NCBI GenBank assembly: GCA_035578175.1
Contig: JAQMRL010000002.1
Coordinates: 99,426,748 to 99,490,747, forward strand
Direction of reading: 5' to 3'
Length of the DNA: 64,000 nt
Source: Catonia carolina
Lineage: Eukaryota > Arthropoda > Insecta > Hemiptera > Achilidae
Shown here: positions 1 through 10,589 of the stretch, piece after piece
Numbering within the stretch: position 1 is the first letter of the stretch
Layout of the letters: every line of letters starts with the position of its first letter
Translations under genes and position numbers: made by a program
The notes under the pieces: model-generated
The model's input: the letters and a program-made list of their open reading frames with translations, nothing else
Database searches by the model: none
What the model was told of the DNA's origin: nothing

Positions 1-1598
1 TTATGGAGAGCAACAAAGCGACTTCTAAAGCAAGTTCCAGTTTCGACTCCTCTTCGGCGTGAGAACCAAACCTGCGCCAAGTCTGACCAAGAAAAAACTG
101 ATTTATTTGGAGAACATCTCAGCAACGTATTTAAACCTCATGTGCAAACAGGAGACATTGAGTTTGATAGGTATGTACAGGAATTCGTAACGTGCCCAAC
201 TACGCTATCGTTGCCGCCTAAACCTGTGAGTTTAAACGAGGTCAAGAGTATTATTAAACGTCTTCCATTGCACAAGTCACCAGGTCTGGATTTGATAACT
301 GCAGAGATATTAAAGGAGTTACCAGAAAGAGGGATAATTTTTATACGAAACATATTTAATGCTATTCTCAGAACTGCGCATTTTCCTTTACAATGGAAAT
401 TGTCAACTATTGTTTTATTTCAGAAGCCGGAAAAACCATCTCACTGTGTAAGCTCTTACCGGCCCATTAGCCTTCTTTCAGTCGTGTCTAAACTTTTTGA
501 ACGAATTTTGTTAGATCGACTTTCGCCGATAATTGAAGCTACAACTCCAAATTATCAGTTTGGATTCAGAAGGCAGCATTCAACAACTCATCAGCTGCAC
601 AGAGTGGTTGATTTAATTTCAGTAGGGTTAGAACAAAAATTATACACATCGGCTGTATTTCTGGATATTAGTTCGGCGTTCGATAAGGTTTGGCATCCCG
701 GGCTTTTGTATAAATTAAAATCTATTTTTTCTGATACATATTATGGAATTCTGAGATCATTTTTAGAGGATAGATATTTTGTTGTGCGCCAAGGTTTGGA
801 ATATTCTAATATCTGGCATATCGAAGCAGGAGTTCCTCAAGGGTCCATATTATCTCCTGCTTTGTACTCCATATTTACGTCTGACTTCCCGGAAAATGAC
901 TTCACGACAGTAGCAGCGTACGCAGATGATACCGTTCTGTTATGCAGCAGTGAATCTCTAGAAGAAACTTCGATGAACATCCAAAATCACTTGTATGAGG
1001 TATCTACATGGCTCAAAAACTGGAGAATGAAAGTTAACCCGCTGAAATCTGTGCAAGTGACTTTTACTTTAAAAAGAAGAACTTGTCCAACTGTTTACCT
1101 GGATAACAATGAGATACCGCAAGAAAATAAAGTTCGATATCTGGGCCTCCATTTAGACCGTAGACTGACTTGGGGATATCATATCAAAACAAAACGTTTG
1201 CAACTAAATAACCGTACAAGATTACTTTTAAAATTCATCAACAGAAAATTAACTCTATCATTAAAATTTAAATTATTAACATACAAAGCCTATTTACGAC
1301 CGATATGGAATTACGGTATTGAAATTTTTGGGACCGCAAAGAAAACTCACATTCAAAAATTCAAACTCATCAGTCAAAAATACTTCGGATGATAACGAAC
1401 GCCCCATATTACGTAACAAATTTAACATTGCATTCCGATTTGAAAATCCCTTTTGTAACAGAAACTGCTAAAACAAAATATTCCAAATTTAACAGAAAAT
1501 TAACAGATCACATCAATCCCCTAATACAGCAAATGTCAAGACGAAACTTACCACACCGACGCCTACGAAGAAAATGGAGTAGAGATCTATTGATCTAA
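1..1598 (+). pseudogene. Jockey-like LINE reverse transcriptase, 5' cut by window edge, one frameshift
   Basis: Reading frame 1 is open from base 1 to a stop at 1390-1392 and encodes most of a non-LTR retrotransposon reverse transcriptase. Visible blocks include SYRPISLLSVVSKLFE, an AVFLDISSAFDKVWH block with a catalytic Asp, GVPQGSILSP, and the YADD active site at 919-930. The thumb follows with YLGLHLDRRLTW. Jockey-type thumb sequence then resumes in another frame (MITNAPYYV at 1389) and runs to 1598, ending in an RRLRRKWSRDLL tail typical of these proteins. The shift lies just before 1389, near an A-run, and fits loss of one base. The upstream endonuclease and ORF1 would lie outside the window. 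The family call is from motif recognition; the exact Jockey subgroup is not determined. No initiator is needed because the frame enters from the left edge. Confidence 0.9.
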
Positions 1599-1903
1599 TT
1601 GTTCTATATTTTTATTAACTTATTTTTTGAAATCCACTATACTTTTGAATTATCCACTGGGATGTATTCTTTAAAAAAATATTTCTGTTTATTTATCAAG
1701 TCATTTGTTTTTTCAAAATTTAGTTAAGCTTTTGGATGGTTATACTGTACTGTATAGTTTCTAAATAAAATTAACGTTAAAAAAATTATCAGATTATAAG
1801 CTTAGAGATTTAAATGTAATAATTTCCTTTGTGTAATGCCAATCGACGTTAGAGAGCCATTTCTGTAATTCAGCTGTAAATTTTGAGATTTCTCGTGTAG
1901 TAC
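1599..1903. other. LINE 3' tail and flank of the gypsy insertion
   Basis: AT-rich stretch after the LINE stop. It probably holds the LINE 3' UTR; an AATAAA-like run followed by a short A-run lies near 1765-1790. No ORF. It ends with GTAC, which is repeated after the far LTR at 7947-7950. Confidence 0.5.
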
Positions 1904-2383
1904 TGTAATATGAGACACCTGTACAGACAAACAACAGACAGTACACACATTAACACCACTCACACATAAACATAAACATACAACTTTACAAAATCAACAT
2001 CAACATAAATACCAGATGACCTCACCTACAGATGTGAGTAATGAGAACAAAAAAAAAATAAAAATAAAATTTTCTTAAGATAATAAAATGGATTGTTGGT
2101 TCATTCCATTTTAAAACTTTTAAGAAACAAGTCACAATATACAATTTTTAAGATAAAAACGATTTAGATAATTTATTGATTTTAGAAGATTGCATTTGAG
2201 TTTAAATATTAATTTTAGAAGATTTAACTAAAGAGATTCAACAATTTTAATAAATTTTAAAGAATTTTAAGATTTTAATCATTTTAAATATTTTAAATAT
2301 TTATTAAGGATTTTTAAAATAAAGAAAGTTGAATTTCAAGAATATAAAACTTTTTGGATTTTTATTTACGAACCTCTGGGACA
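1904..2383 (+). repeat. 5' LTR of gypsy element (480 bp)
   Basis: Direct repeat of 7477-7946. It begins TG and ends CA as LTRs do. It carries two tandem copies of TTTTAAATA where the 3' LTR has one, and an A10 run where the 3' LTR has A9. An AATAAAG polyadenylation-like signal and a TATAAAA box lie in its last 70 bp. Confidence 0.96.
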
Positions 2384-2387
2384 AAAA

Positions 2388-2405
2388 TGGTGCCGTGACC
2401 AGGAT
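2388..2405 (+). promoter_or_regulatory. Primer binding site, tRNA-His type
   Basis: TGGTGCCGTGACCAGGAT starts four bases after the 5' LTR. From my knowledge of eukaryotic tRNA-His, whose 3' end is GTCACGGCACCA, the first 12 bases are complementary, and the remaining six fit insect-type tRNA-His T-stems. Minus-strand DNA synthesis would be primed here. Confidence 0.75.
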
Positions 2406-2708
2406 AATTTCAAGAGAAAACTTCAATAAATAAGCTCAACAATAAAATTCGGAAGGATACCAAAACAAGAAAAAAGGACGAACCGGTGAAAAATCATCAA
2501 ACAAAATTCATCAAACAACATACAATAAAATAAATCAAGACCGAGAAAAACAAAAGGGAGAGAAATCCAAAATAAAATAAATCTTCTAAAATTTACAAAA
2601 AACAAATTACAAACAACTCACATCTGGCAGGTATACCGACGTCACCTGGTAAGTCATCTATTACATACACATAAATCATCATCATCAACAAACAAAATAA
2701 ATAGAAAC

Positions 2709-4082
2709 ATGAATAGGCAAGTAGCACCGATTCTTGATCCCACTTAACTAGACGAAACAAACATTAACTTCCAACTTAGAATACGAAAAAGCACAACAAC
2801 AGGAAACGTAAGACAAAAAAGGCAAAGATTACAAAAACTCTTAGATAATGGACGACAAATCGATTTAACTACACTACATAGATTTGACATGGACAAACAA
2901 CTGACAGAGTGTCAAAACTATTTAGTAAAGTTACGAAACGTAGAAAATTTAAATGAATTAGAAAAATATAATGCCGAAATTTTTGATGATCGGCTTAACA
3001 AAATATTAACATTCATATTACCCAACAAACCAGATAAAGTCGTAGGCTTTCAAAATTTAAGAGAGGGATTTGATATTTGGAAGGCTAATAGGTTGCAAAA
3101 TTTCGAAGTTGGACCTAATTTCGAGCAAAACTTAAACCCTGAAGAGGCACATTTAGGGAATAATTTCTTACCTGATCAACAACAAGGAAATCTTAATTAT
3201 GATCATATTAATCTTATGCATCCCCCAGAAATGCAAAATCCTGTTCTTAGAAACGAAACCCCCGACATATTAATACCAAATGCCGTAGGTAACAATAATC
3301 CCGTGTATTTCCAACGCGAATTGAATTTCAATTGGACAAAAATTGCAAATCCAATCGAAAACGAATTAAAACAATTAACTATTACTGATGGACGTGACAT
3401 TGACATGTTGGTACGAAATATCTAAATTATTAAACAAATACAGAAACGTTATGCAGTTGATTTACCCCTGGTGTTGTTAACTCCGTTTATGACCGGTTTC
3501 ATCGAACAAATTTTTGAAAATTCTATTAGAAATAATCATAATTTCGATCAATTTCATAGAGATTTAGTAAGCAAACTAATCACACCAAAAATGAAAGAAA
3601 TATTAAAATTAAAATTATTATACCGAAACCAGTCACAAACGGAGACCCTCGTGGAATACATGAGAGAAATTTTAGAAAACCATGATGTATTAAGATTAGA
3701 TTTAACAGAAGGTGAGTTAATTAATATAATTTTAACCGGTTTAAATGAAATATATGCCGCGCACATAGGTATAATCGGCAAACCCAATAACTTACAGGAT
3801 TTTAATAAATTAGATGCCTATGTCTATGAAAGAGTTTATGCTAGGACTCTTAATGACATCGGTTTATCAAAAATAAATAATACAAGCGCCATAAACAATG
3901 TAAATAACACGGTACCTACCCAAGGTAAACAAAATACATTAAAAGATACAGCATGCAATAAAATCAGATCACAAATGTCTGCAACACCTTTGAAGTGTTT
4001 TTATTGTCATAAATTAGGTCATATCAAAAGGAATTGTAAACTTTTGCAGCAAAAAGGAAATAACCATGTTTCAAAAAACTGA
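2709..4082 (+). pseudogene. gag: gypsy gag (capsid/nucleocapsid) with two in-frame TAA stops
   Basis: One frame runs from ATG 2709 to TGA 4080, interrupted only by TAA at 2745-2747 and TAA at 3423-3425. The three open pieces are 12, 225 and 218 codons. The last piece ends with a zinc knuckle, C-x2-C-x4-H-x4-C (CFYCHKLGHIKRNC, 3996-4037), which marks nucleocapsid and RNA binding. The middle piece is Asn-rich. Because the frame continues through both stops, they look like point mutations (CAA to TAA would explain either), not true ends. ATG 2889 is an alternative start if the first block is not coding. The gag stop follows the slippery site at 4073-4079 immediately. Confidence 0.85.
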
Positions 4083-7000
4083 ATCTTTACAAATGCGCAG
4101 AACATAGTCATATGATGCGTGTTTGTAAACATAACGCATGTAAACATTTAAAGTTAAAAGAACACAGGTTAAACTGTAATTATACTTTGAAAGCTTTATC
4201 AATAAAAATCAAAAATAATATATTTAATGCCCTTATTGATTCTGGTTCCACCCACAACATTATTAACCAACAAATGTATAAACTTTTAAAAACTAAGAAG
4301 GCGATTATAAAAGAGGAAAATATTAAGACAATTTGCCTTACAGCTGATAGATTTCCTCTAGAAATTAATAAGCAGGTCTGGATTAAAATATATCGTGGAA
4401 AATAAATTTTAAGGTATTAACAAAAATACAGCACGAAATAATACTTGGAATGAATTTTCTACAAAAAACACGTGCAACATTTAACGCCACAAGGTCTGTG
4501 ATAACCTTTGACTGGTTGAAAAATCAACAATTTCATCTAAAAAATCTATACCCAGAACAGATTAACAACGTGGAACAAAGTGAGTATATTAAAAATAAAA
4601 TTAATAATTTATATAAGGAATTTTCTGACGTACTCACTAATAAATTAGGTTGTACCCATGTATTGAAATATGATATTAAACTTAAAAATAGTGAAATTAT
4701 AAAATCTAGGCCCTATCCCTTAAATCCAATAAAAACACTCCAAATGAAACAACAAATTGATAAATTATTAAAAGATAAAGTAATTAGAGAAAGTGTTTCA
4801 CCTTATTCATCCCCAGCATTTTTAATCCCAAAACCAAATGGCACATGTCGTTTAGTCGTAGACTATCGCCAAGTCAACTTAATAATTGACTCAGAGGCCC
4901 AACCTTTACCGAATATAAATCACGCTTTTCAATGGTTTTCCGAGGCACGATGGTTCAGTACATTAGATTTAGCGCAAGCGTACCATCAAATACCATTGAC
5001 AGAAAAATCTCGTCAAATCACCGCGTTTTGTACCCCGGATGGCTTATACGAATATGAGAGATTACCTTTTGGTTTGTCGACTGGCGCACAAGTTTTAACA
5101 CGCCTTATGAATACAATATTCAAAAACATTAAATATAAATTTGTATTTAATTACATGGATGATATATTAATATATTCCAAAAGTTTTCTAGAACATGTGA
5201 AACACATTAAAATAGTATTGTCAATTCTACGGAAAGCTGGCATCACAGTTAATCCTGATAAGGTAACATTTGCTGTCAATGAAATACCGTTTCTTGGACA
5301 CACATTGTCGTACAAAGGAGTTTCTATAGACTCAACTAGGACACAAAAAATATTGCAGTACCCGCAGCCTACGTCAGTGAAACAAGTACATCGATACTGT
5401 GGTATGATTAATTATTTTTCTAAATTTATCAAAAATTATGCTGATAGAATCGAACCCCTAAATAAATTGCGTCGTAAAAATACTCAGTTTATCTGGGGAG
5501 ACTCACAAAAAATCGCGTTTGAAGATCTTAAACAGGCAATTGCTAATCCCCCGGTATTGGCAATACCAGACTTCTCCAAAACTTTCATTTTACAGACGGA
5601 TGCGTCTGATACAGGTCTAGGAGCTGTACTGCTTCAGGAACAAGAAGGATCTAGACGACCCATAGCGTACGCTTCCAAAACATTAACAGAAGCAGAACGG
5701 AAGTTTTCTGCATATGAGCGAGAGTGTCTTGCAGTTGTTTTTGCAACAGATCATTTCAGGACCTATTTAACACATCGTGAATTTCTTTTAGAAACCGATA
5801 ATCAAGCTTTAGCCTGGCTTCTTTCCAGACCAAAACAGTTAGGTAGACTGGCTAGATGGTTACTTCGGTTATCTGTTTTTAAATTTAAAATTAATCACAT
5901 CCGTGGTTCGGATAATAATGTGGCCGACGCATTATCGAGGATGTACGATTTAAATAATGAAGATATTTCAAAAGATGTATCTTATATTAATACTTTATTA
6001 TCGCAGTTCCCCCTATCTTTTACAGACATAAGACAACATCAGGAACATGATACCTTTATCCTTCAACAAAAACAACAAATGGATAATAAATTTTGTTTAT
6101 CCAAAGGAGTCCTATGTCTAAAAGATAAAAACAATAATCCAACCAAAATCGTTCTCCCCACTTCCTTAAAAGATTTAGTATTTAAATACTTCCATCATTC
6201 GGAAATCGGTGGACATTTAGGTGTCGATAAAACTATACACAAAATTACACGGTATTTTTATTGGCCGGCTATATATCGAGAAATTCCTTTAAAAGTGAAT
6301 GCTTGTACAACCTGCCAACGCAGCAAACCTGGAATAAATTATAAATGGGGAAATCTCAGTTCCAGAGTTCCAACAGCACCATTTGACACACTGTTTATTG
6401 ATACCGTAGGCAGCCTACCAAAAACCAACCAAGGATATAAATATATTCTAGTGGTAGTAGATAGTTTTTCAAAATTTACATGGTTAGCTCCCTTAAAAAA
6501 CACTAATACATCCTCCATTATAGAAGAATTAAAACGTATTTTTCAAAATTACTCCATTCCGAGGTTAATTGTCACAGATAATGCTAAAAATTTTAATTCC
6601 ATAATGTTTAAAAACTTTTGTTTCAATCTAGGCATAAAACGAACCACCCTCTCACCCTACCATCCACAACCATCTCACGCCGAACGATTAAATCGAAATC
6701 TTCGGTCTATTCTTATTGCATACCATGCAACTACTCAAACAACCTGGGATAAATCTCTATTTTGGTTTCAATTAGCCTTCAATATGGCTCAACATAACGC
6801 GCATGGGAAATGTCCATTTGATATATTACATACTTTTCCAGCTCAAACACCGTTGGATAGAGCATGGAATATCCAAGATATCCTTCATAGAAATCCTGTA
6901 CGTTCAAGTAACATGATGTGTGACATTAGAAGAAAACTAATTAAATCTCATCATGATATGGCGCGCCGATATAATGCTATGCGCCACCCCAATCCGTTTT

Positions 7001-7197
7001 CGGTGGGAGATAAAGTTTTGCTTAAAACTCACCCCGTAAGTTCGAAACGGAAAAATATTTGTGCAAAAATGGCATATCGATGGTCTGAACCATTTTATAT
7101 CATCGGCTTCTCCACTCCAGTTACAGCTTTACTCCGTAAGACTATTGGAGGGGAAATAACTAAGGAACACATCTCTAACCTTAAAAAGGTTACATAA
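4064..7197 (+). pseudogene. pol: gypsy pol: protease, reverse transcriptase, RNase H, integrase; one frameshift
   Basis: After the -1 slip, the first block has a Cys/His run (C-x3-H-x-H-x4-C from 4094) and an aspartic protease motif, ALIDSGSTHNII. The block stops at TAA 4403. The rest is open in another frame from 4387 to 7197, with its first ATG at 4450. Numbering from that ATG: RT has D173 in TLDLAQAYHQ and YMDD at 235-238. RNase H has D384 (QTDAS), then D450 and a VADALSR block. Integrase has the H583, H589, C619, C622 zinc site and D651, D710, E745 with the usual 34-residue gap between the last two. A basic C-terminal region follows. The frame change near 4400 fits loss of one A in an A-run, which separates protease from RT. 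All catalytic residues I could check are present. Confidence 0.93.
4073..4079 (+). promoter_or_regulatory. A AAA AAC slippery heptamer, gag-pol -1 frameshift site
   Basis: In the gag frame the codons are AAA (4074-4076), AAC (4077-4079), TGA (4080-4082), preceded by A4073. This is the canonical X XXY YYZ heptamer. A -1 slip enters exactly the frame in which the next coding block (Cys/His region then protease) is open; that frame has no stop from 4064 to 4403. An imperfect hairpin (TGCGT ... ACGCA, 4116-4138) lies about 36 nt downstream, farther than usual for a stimulator. Confidence 0.8.
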
Positions 7198-7459
7198 TTT
7201 GCTCAAAAAAAAAAAAAAAAAATACTTTTTAGGTGATGTCTGTCGCGATACTCGAGCTTGAGATGATTGTAACAAAACAAATAAAAAAAAAAACGATGCT
7301 GTTTGCATGCTGTATGAATGTATTATTGAAAGGGGCCCCGAATGAATGAATTTTACCGTCTCAGGCCGACAACTGCTACATACTCACCTTCTCTTTTCAC
7401 ATTTAAGCACCCACCCCCTTTTTTGCTTGTCCATACCTTGTGCGTATGCATACTCCCCT
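7198..7459 (+). other. Non-coding spacer between pol and 3' LTR
   Basis: Contains an A18 run at 7205-7222 and a second A-rich run near 7282. No env-like ORF; the short open frame across the LTR edge is not conserved in any way I can see. Confidence 0.7.
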
Positions 7460-7476
7460 GGGGGGGGGGGGAAGAT
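7460..7476 (+). promoter_or_regulatory. Polypurine tract
   Basis: A run of twelve G followed by AAGA lies directly before the 3' LTR, where plus-strand DNA synthesis starts in Ty3/gypsy elements. The long pure G-run is unusual. Confidence 0.8.
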
Positions 7477-7946
7477 TGTAATATGAGACACCTATACAGA
7501 CAAACAACAGACAGTACACACATTAACACCACTCACACATAAACATAAACATACAACTTTACAAAATCAACATCAACATAAATACCAGATGACCTCACCT
7601 ACAGATGTGAGTAATGAGAACAAAAAAAAATAAAAAGAAAATTTTCTTAAGATAATAAAATGGATTGTTGGTTCATTCCATTTTAAAACTTTTAAGAAAC
7701 AAGTCACAATATACAATTTTTAAGATAAAAACGATTTAGATAATTTATTGATTTTAGAAGATTGCATTTGAGTTTAAATATTAATTTTAGAAGATTTAAC
7801 TAAAGAGATTCAACAATTTTAATAAATTTTAAAGAATTTTAAGATTTTAATCATTTTAAATATTTATTAAGGATTTTTAAAATAAAGAAAGTTGAATTTC
7901 AAGAATATAAAACTTTTTGGATTTTTATTTACGAACCTCTGGGACA
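7477..7946 (+). repeat. 3' LTR of gypsy element (470 bp)
   Basis: Near-identical to 1904-2383, lacking one 9-bp TTTTAAATA unit and one A. Followed by GTAC (7947-7950), the right half of the target duplication. Confidence 0.96.
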
Positions 7947-7950
7947 GTAC

Positions 7951-8290
7951 TTTTATAATTTTGTGGAAGCAGGATGTATGGGAGTCAGGCAACAAAAAGT
8001 CCTTGAAATAACAATTTTAAGCTCAGATGAAAGGAATCACATACTTATTTCTTGTAGTCACAGAAAGTTAATGTACCTACTTATTATTCCGAATAAAAAA
8101 TAGCTATCAATTGTGAAAAACTTTTAAATGAAAAATAACTATAGCATGATTATATTAGTAAAAACATTAAAAAAAAAAATTATACATAAATACTGTATGC
8201 AGTAAACCTACAATATTTAAAGTACCCAGTTCAACTTACGTACTCCCAGACATACGCAAACTCACACAAAGAATTTGCTGGTCACCGAAT
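7951..8290. other. AT-rich flank, nothing recognised
   Basis: No ORF, repeat or RNA gene seen. Confidence 0.5.
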
Positions 8291-8686
8291 TCAAGGAACA
8301 AGAACCAGAACTCTAATTTTCTGGTTCATCCAAAGAAGGATGGCTGTAGTTAAGGCTTCTTTGAGACTTAAATTTGTAAAGCTGTTGACAATCTGACAAA
8401 CTCTAGTAGGGTATGCCGGACCCTCCGAGGCTGTGCCCAGTTTTGTGTTAGTGTTTTTTTTGTCGCTTTTTATTAGGTCTTTGAAAGAAAGACTACTATT
8501 TTTTAAGGCTTCTTTCAAATTGATAAACGTGGAGTTAAAACTGTAAAACTGATCAGAGTAAAGATAATTTGACTGAAAAGCCCAGAAGTTGTGAGCATTG
8601 AAGTAGTAACCATCTGACCTGGGAATACAGTTATGTATTATAAAAGTAGATTCTTTCAGTTCGTAGTGAGAGACTGATTTTACCAT
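8291..8686 (-). CDS. Unrecognised 131-codon ORF
   Basis: An ATG-initiated minus-strand ORF of 131 residues, rich in Asn, Ser, Phe and Tyr, with an aromatic stretch (GYYFNAHNFWAFQSNYLYS) around residues 26-44. No signal peptide, transmembrane span or known motif is evident. An in-frame stop lies about 24 bases upstream, so it does not extend. It is one of the longest ATG-started frames outside the mobile elements, but no domain supports it. It could be an exon, a decayed gene or chance. A short minus-strand frame at 22315-22600 has a vaguely similar pattern (TF...R...Y...F...L); that resemblance is weak. Confidence 0.2.
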   Translation of the reverse strand: MVKSVSHYELKESTFIIHNCIPRSDGYYFNAHNFWAFQSNYLYSDQFYSFNSTFINLKEALKNSSLSFKDLIKSDKKNTNTKLGTASEGPAYPTRVCQIVNSFTNLSLKEALTTAILLWMNQKIRVLVLVP

Positions 8687-8689
8687 GCC

Positions 8690-9050
8690 TTTGGTAACCT
8701 TTAACCTTTAGAACTAATAATAATTGTTAACGGTTAGATTTCAAAAGGATAAAATATTTAAATGACTATTTCGTCAAAAGTTCATTAGATGAAAGTTCAT
8801 CTAAATTTCAATAAGAATAAATATGATTTAACAATCTGGTGTATTTGACACAATTCCCACAACCATAATTTATCATTGTTTTAAATAAAATTTTACTGTG
8901 GACTTTAATATTATTGACATTTTCAACTTATTAAATAGAATACAGATAACATAAATTCTAAAATTTATTAAATAGTATTCTTGCTATGTATGATATTATA
9001 ATAAATACTTTCTTAATCAATTAAAAAATTACGATCTTAATAGTCTATAA
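8690..9050. other. AT-rich, nothing recognised
   Basis: No coding or repeat signal seen. Confidence 0.5.
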
Positions 9051-9173
9051 GGCTAAGACATTCTACTAAAGTAACATAAAAATTTTAAAATTTAACACAA
9101 TTGCCTCTGATCACCTGAGAAGAAAAGTAGTTTAGAGTAAAAAAAATCTTATTACAGGTACATTCATCTAATT
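9051..9173 (+). repeat. Direct repeat copy 1 (about 123 bp)
   Basis: Starts GGCTAAGACATTCTAC and ends CATTCATCTAATT. Nearly identical to 10468-10589, with about five differences. The body is non-coding. Confidence 0.85.
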
Positions 9174-9216
9174 TTTTTAAATTTAAATTTTTTTTAAAAT
9201 TTGTATTAAAATGTTT

Positions 9217-9383
9217 TTTAGTTTATTTAAATTCGCATCAACAGCTTGGTCATAAGCGACTACTGCGGGTTTCGGTACTGCAACGGTGGGTTTTAACGTG
9301 TTAAAATTTCAGACCCAAGCCGGGAATCGAACCAGGACCTTCCGCTTTGTAGGGTAGCACGCTTGTCACTAAGCCACGGAGGC
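9217..9383 (-). mobile_element. SINE A (tRNA-derived)
   Basis: On the minus strand it begins GCCTCCGTGGCTTAGTG (A-box-like) and has GGTTCGATTCC (B box) about 50 bases in. The tRNA-unrelated body carries CCACCGTT and AGTAGTCGC-type blocks, then GTTGATGCGA and a short AATAAACT-type tail. These blocks recur in the other SINE A copies at 30690, 39311, 43022, 49095, 52208, 54603 and 57556. It is a RNA polymerase III retroposon, not a tRNA gene: the head does not fold as a full cloverleaf and no anticodon arm is clear. Confidence 0.85.
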
Positions 9384-9399
9384 ATAGAGGCTTTTCCTT

Positions 9400-9830
9400 T
9401 TTGCTTTAATATTGTTATTTTTTTATCCGAGGCGGCGAGAAAAACTCATGTTCACTCCCTTACGATGGAGGAAGTAGTGTTGGACTCAATTGAGACGTCC
9501 TCGTCCAGCCCCACGGAGGCCGCAACCGCCTACCAACCAAAAACCCGCCGCCTGGCCACTTGATCCGACATCAGCAAACAACCCTCCATTTCCCTCGGAA
9601 CTGTTTATATAACACTACAAGGGAAATGTCGGGTTAAAAATTTACATACTGTCAGCGGGGCGTGGAAGGGAACCGTAGCCTAATTCCCCCTTGCTGTCAC
9701 TGAACAACACACACTCTCTCACTTTCATTCATGTATTTCATCACCAGCTCAGGAAATTAGTGTGCCTATCTTACCTTCTGAGATAGGGACAGGATTGATT
9801 TAGGTTTTTCACCACAATACTTTCTTATTC
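9400..9830. other. GC-richer island of unknown nature
   Basis: About 430 bp clearly richer in G and C than the surroundings, with GAGGCGGCGAGAAA and CCCGCCGCCTGGCCAC. A 32-codon Ser/Thr-rich frame starts at ATG 9465 and ends at 9563. It could be the 5' end of a LINE, a first exon or a decayed element. I do not recognise it. Confidence 0.3.
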
Positions 9831-10467
9831 TATGATTCAAATAGAGTGTAAAAAGCAGAAAGTTGTTTCAGCTTTATCAGAATATTTCAGTAATTATACA
9901 TATTGTGAAATTAAATTAAATATTGATGAAAGGGAAAAGAAGCAAGCGAGGGTTGCTTATAAAAAAATTACAATGTTTTCTCATTTACTCTTGCCTTACA
10001 AATTTATTTTAAGTAGACTATTTTATATGATAAGAATGGCTTTCTATTACTAAACTACTTCTCAGCTTGTTCCATTTAAAAAGCTTTCATTATGAACAAT
10101 AAGCAGACTTGTTTTTGAACTTTGTTCAGAGTTAGGAAATTATTTAAAGCAGTAAATTTGCTTCATAAACTTGTTGATATCTGTATATAAGGGTTTCTAT
10201 TCATTTACAATACAAGGGGAATCTGCTTCCACTTCGGGTTGAAACCACAATCTCTCACTATTCAAAGCTGTTGTACTTTAAACTAATGTAAACATTTAAA
10301 ATTCTATTAAAAATAGTCTTCTATGGAGTAAAATTACTTACTTAATTACTTTAATAACAGTTGACTAAAAGTTATAAAGTTTATCAACTACGAGTATTAT
10401 TGTATTAAATTGTGACAATATCTAAAAGGAAAGTGTTGGTTCCAGGATTCTCTATCAGGACTGACCT
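9831..10467. other. AT-rich, nothing recognised
   Basis: Short frames only (for example 9832-10053), with no domain signal. Confidence 0.5.
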
Positions 10468-10589
10468 GGCTAAGACATTCTACAAAAGTTACATAAAAAT
10501 TTTAAAATTTAACACAATTGCCTCTGATCACCTGAGAAGAAAAGTAGCTTAGAGTAAAAAAATCTTATAACAGGTACATTCATCTAATT
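10468..10589 (+). repeat. Direct repeat copy 2 (about 122 bp)
   Basis: Second copy of the segment at 9051-9173, same orientation, 1.4 kb away. Flanks beyond the repeat do not match. Confidence 0.85.

Larger units (their letters stand above)
1904..7946 (+). mobile_element. Ty3/gypsy LTR retrotransposon, full length, coding-defective
   Basis: A complete 6,043-bp element. Two LTRs beginning TGTAATATGAGACACC and ending CTCTGGGACA enclose a primer site, gag, protease, RT, RNase H and integrase in Ty3/gypsy order. There is no env-like ORF between pol and the 3' LTR. GTAC stands on both sides (1900-1903 and 7947-7950), a 4-bp target duplication. The LTRs differ by only two substitutions (1921 G against 7494 A, and one T/G in an A-rich run), one A in a homopolymer, and one copy of a 9-bp tandem unit. 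Insertion is therefore recent. Two in-frame TAA codons in gag and one frameshift in pol make this copy non-autonomous as it stands. Confidence 0.96.

Noticed and set aside
4387..4405. Second programmed frameshift between protease and RT
   Set aside because: No slippery heptamer, and protease and RT are normally in one frame. One missing A explains it.
7342..7542. 66-codon ORF before the 3' LTR as an env gene
   Set aside because: It runs through the polypurine tract into the LTR and has no signal peptide, membrane span or motif.
9300..9383. tRNA gene on the minus strand
   Set aside because: A and B boxes are present, but the cloverleaf is incomplete and the same head with the same non-tRNA body recurs many times. 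It is a SINE.
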